5,208 nt of DNA from Desulfobacterales bacterium (GTDB lineage: Bacteria > Desulfobacterota > Desulfobacteria > Desulfobacterales > RPRI01). The translations under genes and the position numbers were made by a program. Positions 5,143-5,208 of this stretch are shown here, piece by piece. The notes below the pieces were generated by a model. The model worked only from the letters and a program-made list of their open reading frames with translations. It had not been told where the DNA came from and did no database searches. Location of the stretch: NCBI GenBank assembly GCA_020052975.1, contig JAGVOC010000157.1:1-5208 (forward strand), written 5' to 3'. Numbering within the stretch: position 1 is the stretch's first letter; each line of letters starts with the position of its first letter.

Positions 5143-5208
5143 TCATAAATAAGACAGGCAAGCGATTCGCGAGCCGGCGTCAAATGGGGCTGTGACATTG
5201 CCATATTC
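5143..5208. other. Right edge: no assignable gene, composition shift
   Basis: Bases 5151-5208 are about 55% GC, against clearly AT-richer neighbours. All three minus frames carry short readings: the relaxase frame continues upstream of its TGA as VTAPFDAGSRIACLSYL, and an ATG-started frame reads MAMSQPHLTPARES before a TAA. One plus frame is open to the edge (QASDSRAGVKWGCDIAIF). None can be assigned. It could be the end of another inserted repeat or the missing relaxase 5' part. Confidence 0.3.

Noticed and set aside
1..5208. CRISPR array, insertion-sequence transposase or defence genes
   Set aside because: No spaced array of identical repeats, no transposase motifs and no recognisable defence domains were seen.

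Overview
The window shows one end of an integrated, probably mobilizable genetic element sitting against a tRNA-Arg gene of a bacterial chromosome. The host cannot be fixed from this window. The encoded CCA tail, the conventional Shine-Dalgarno sites and the inner-membrane type coupling protein suggest a Gram-negative bacterium of moderate GC. A Nitrospirota or deltaproteobacterial host is only a guess.

Left flank (1-324, + strand). This is presumed chromosomal DNA: the last codons of an unknown gene, a 47-residue hypothetical ORF joined to it by a GTGA stop/start overlap, a sigma70-like promoter, and a complete tRNA-Arg (anticodon CCU). The 3' part of this tRNA is the likely attachment site.

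Element (349-5142, all genes on the - strand, reading towards the tRNA). In transcription order these are: a short or decayed MOBP-like relaxase with the H-x6-H-x-H metal-binding motif; a VirD4/TraD/TrwB-type coupling ATPase; a small unknown protein; a strong intrinsic terminator; a winged-helix protein resembling replication initiators; an excisionase-like HTH protein; and a complete tyrosine integrase. Genes within each block overlap or nearly abut, so I read two units: relaxase - coupling protein - small protein, and rep-like - xis-like - int.

How they could work together. Int and the HTH protein would excise and integrate the element at tRNA-Arg. The relaxase and coupling protein would process the DNA and bring it to a conjugation channel, which is not encoded here, so the element is an IME or one end of an ICE. 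The rep-like protein may let the excised circle replicate.

Points that stand out. (1) The linker-coding part of the rep-like gene carries three tandem dyads, CTGTCC-N9-GGAYAG, next to an AT-rich tract with no C on the + strand and a 10-bp perfect hairpin. This recalls lambda ori inside gene O. (2) The coupling protein almost certainly starts at a CTG codon at 4645, in a CTGA overlap with the relaxase stop and behind a GGAGG. The first ATG (4453) would remove its first transmembrane helix. (3) The relaxase frame has no normal start upstream of a TTG at 5028 and meets an in-frame TGA at 5143-5145, where base composition also changes. (4) The terminator ends only about 10 nt before the rep-like ATG, which has no Shine-Dalgarno site.
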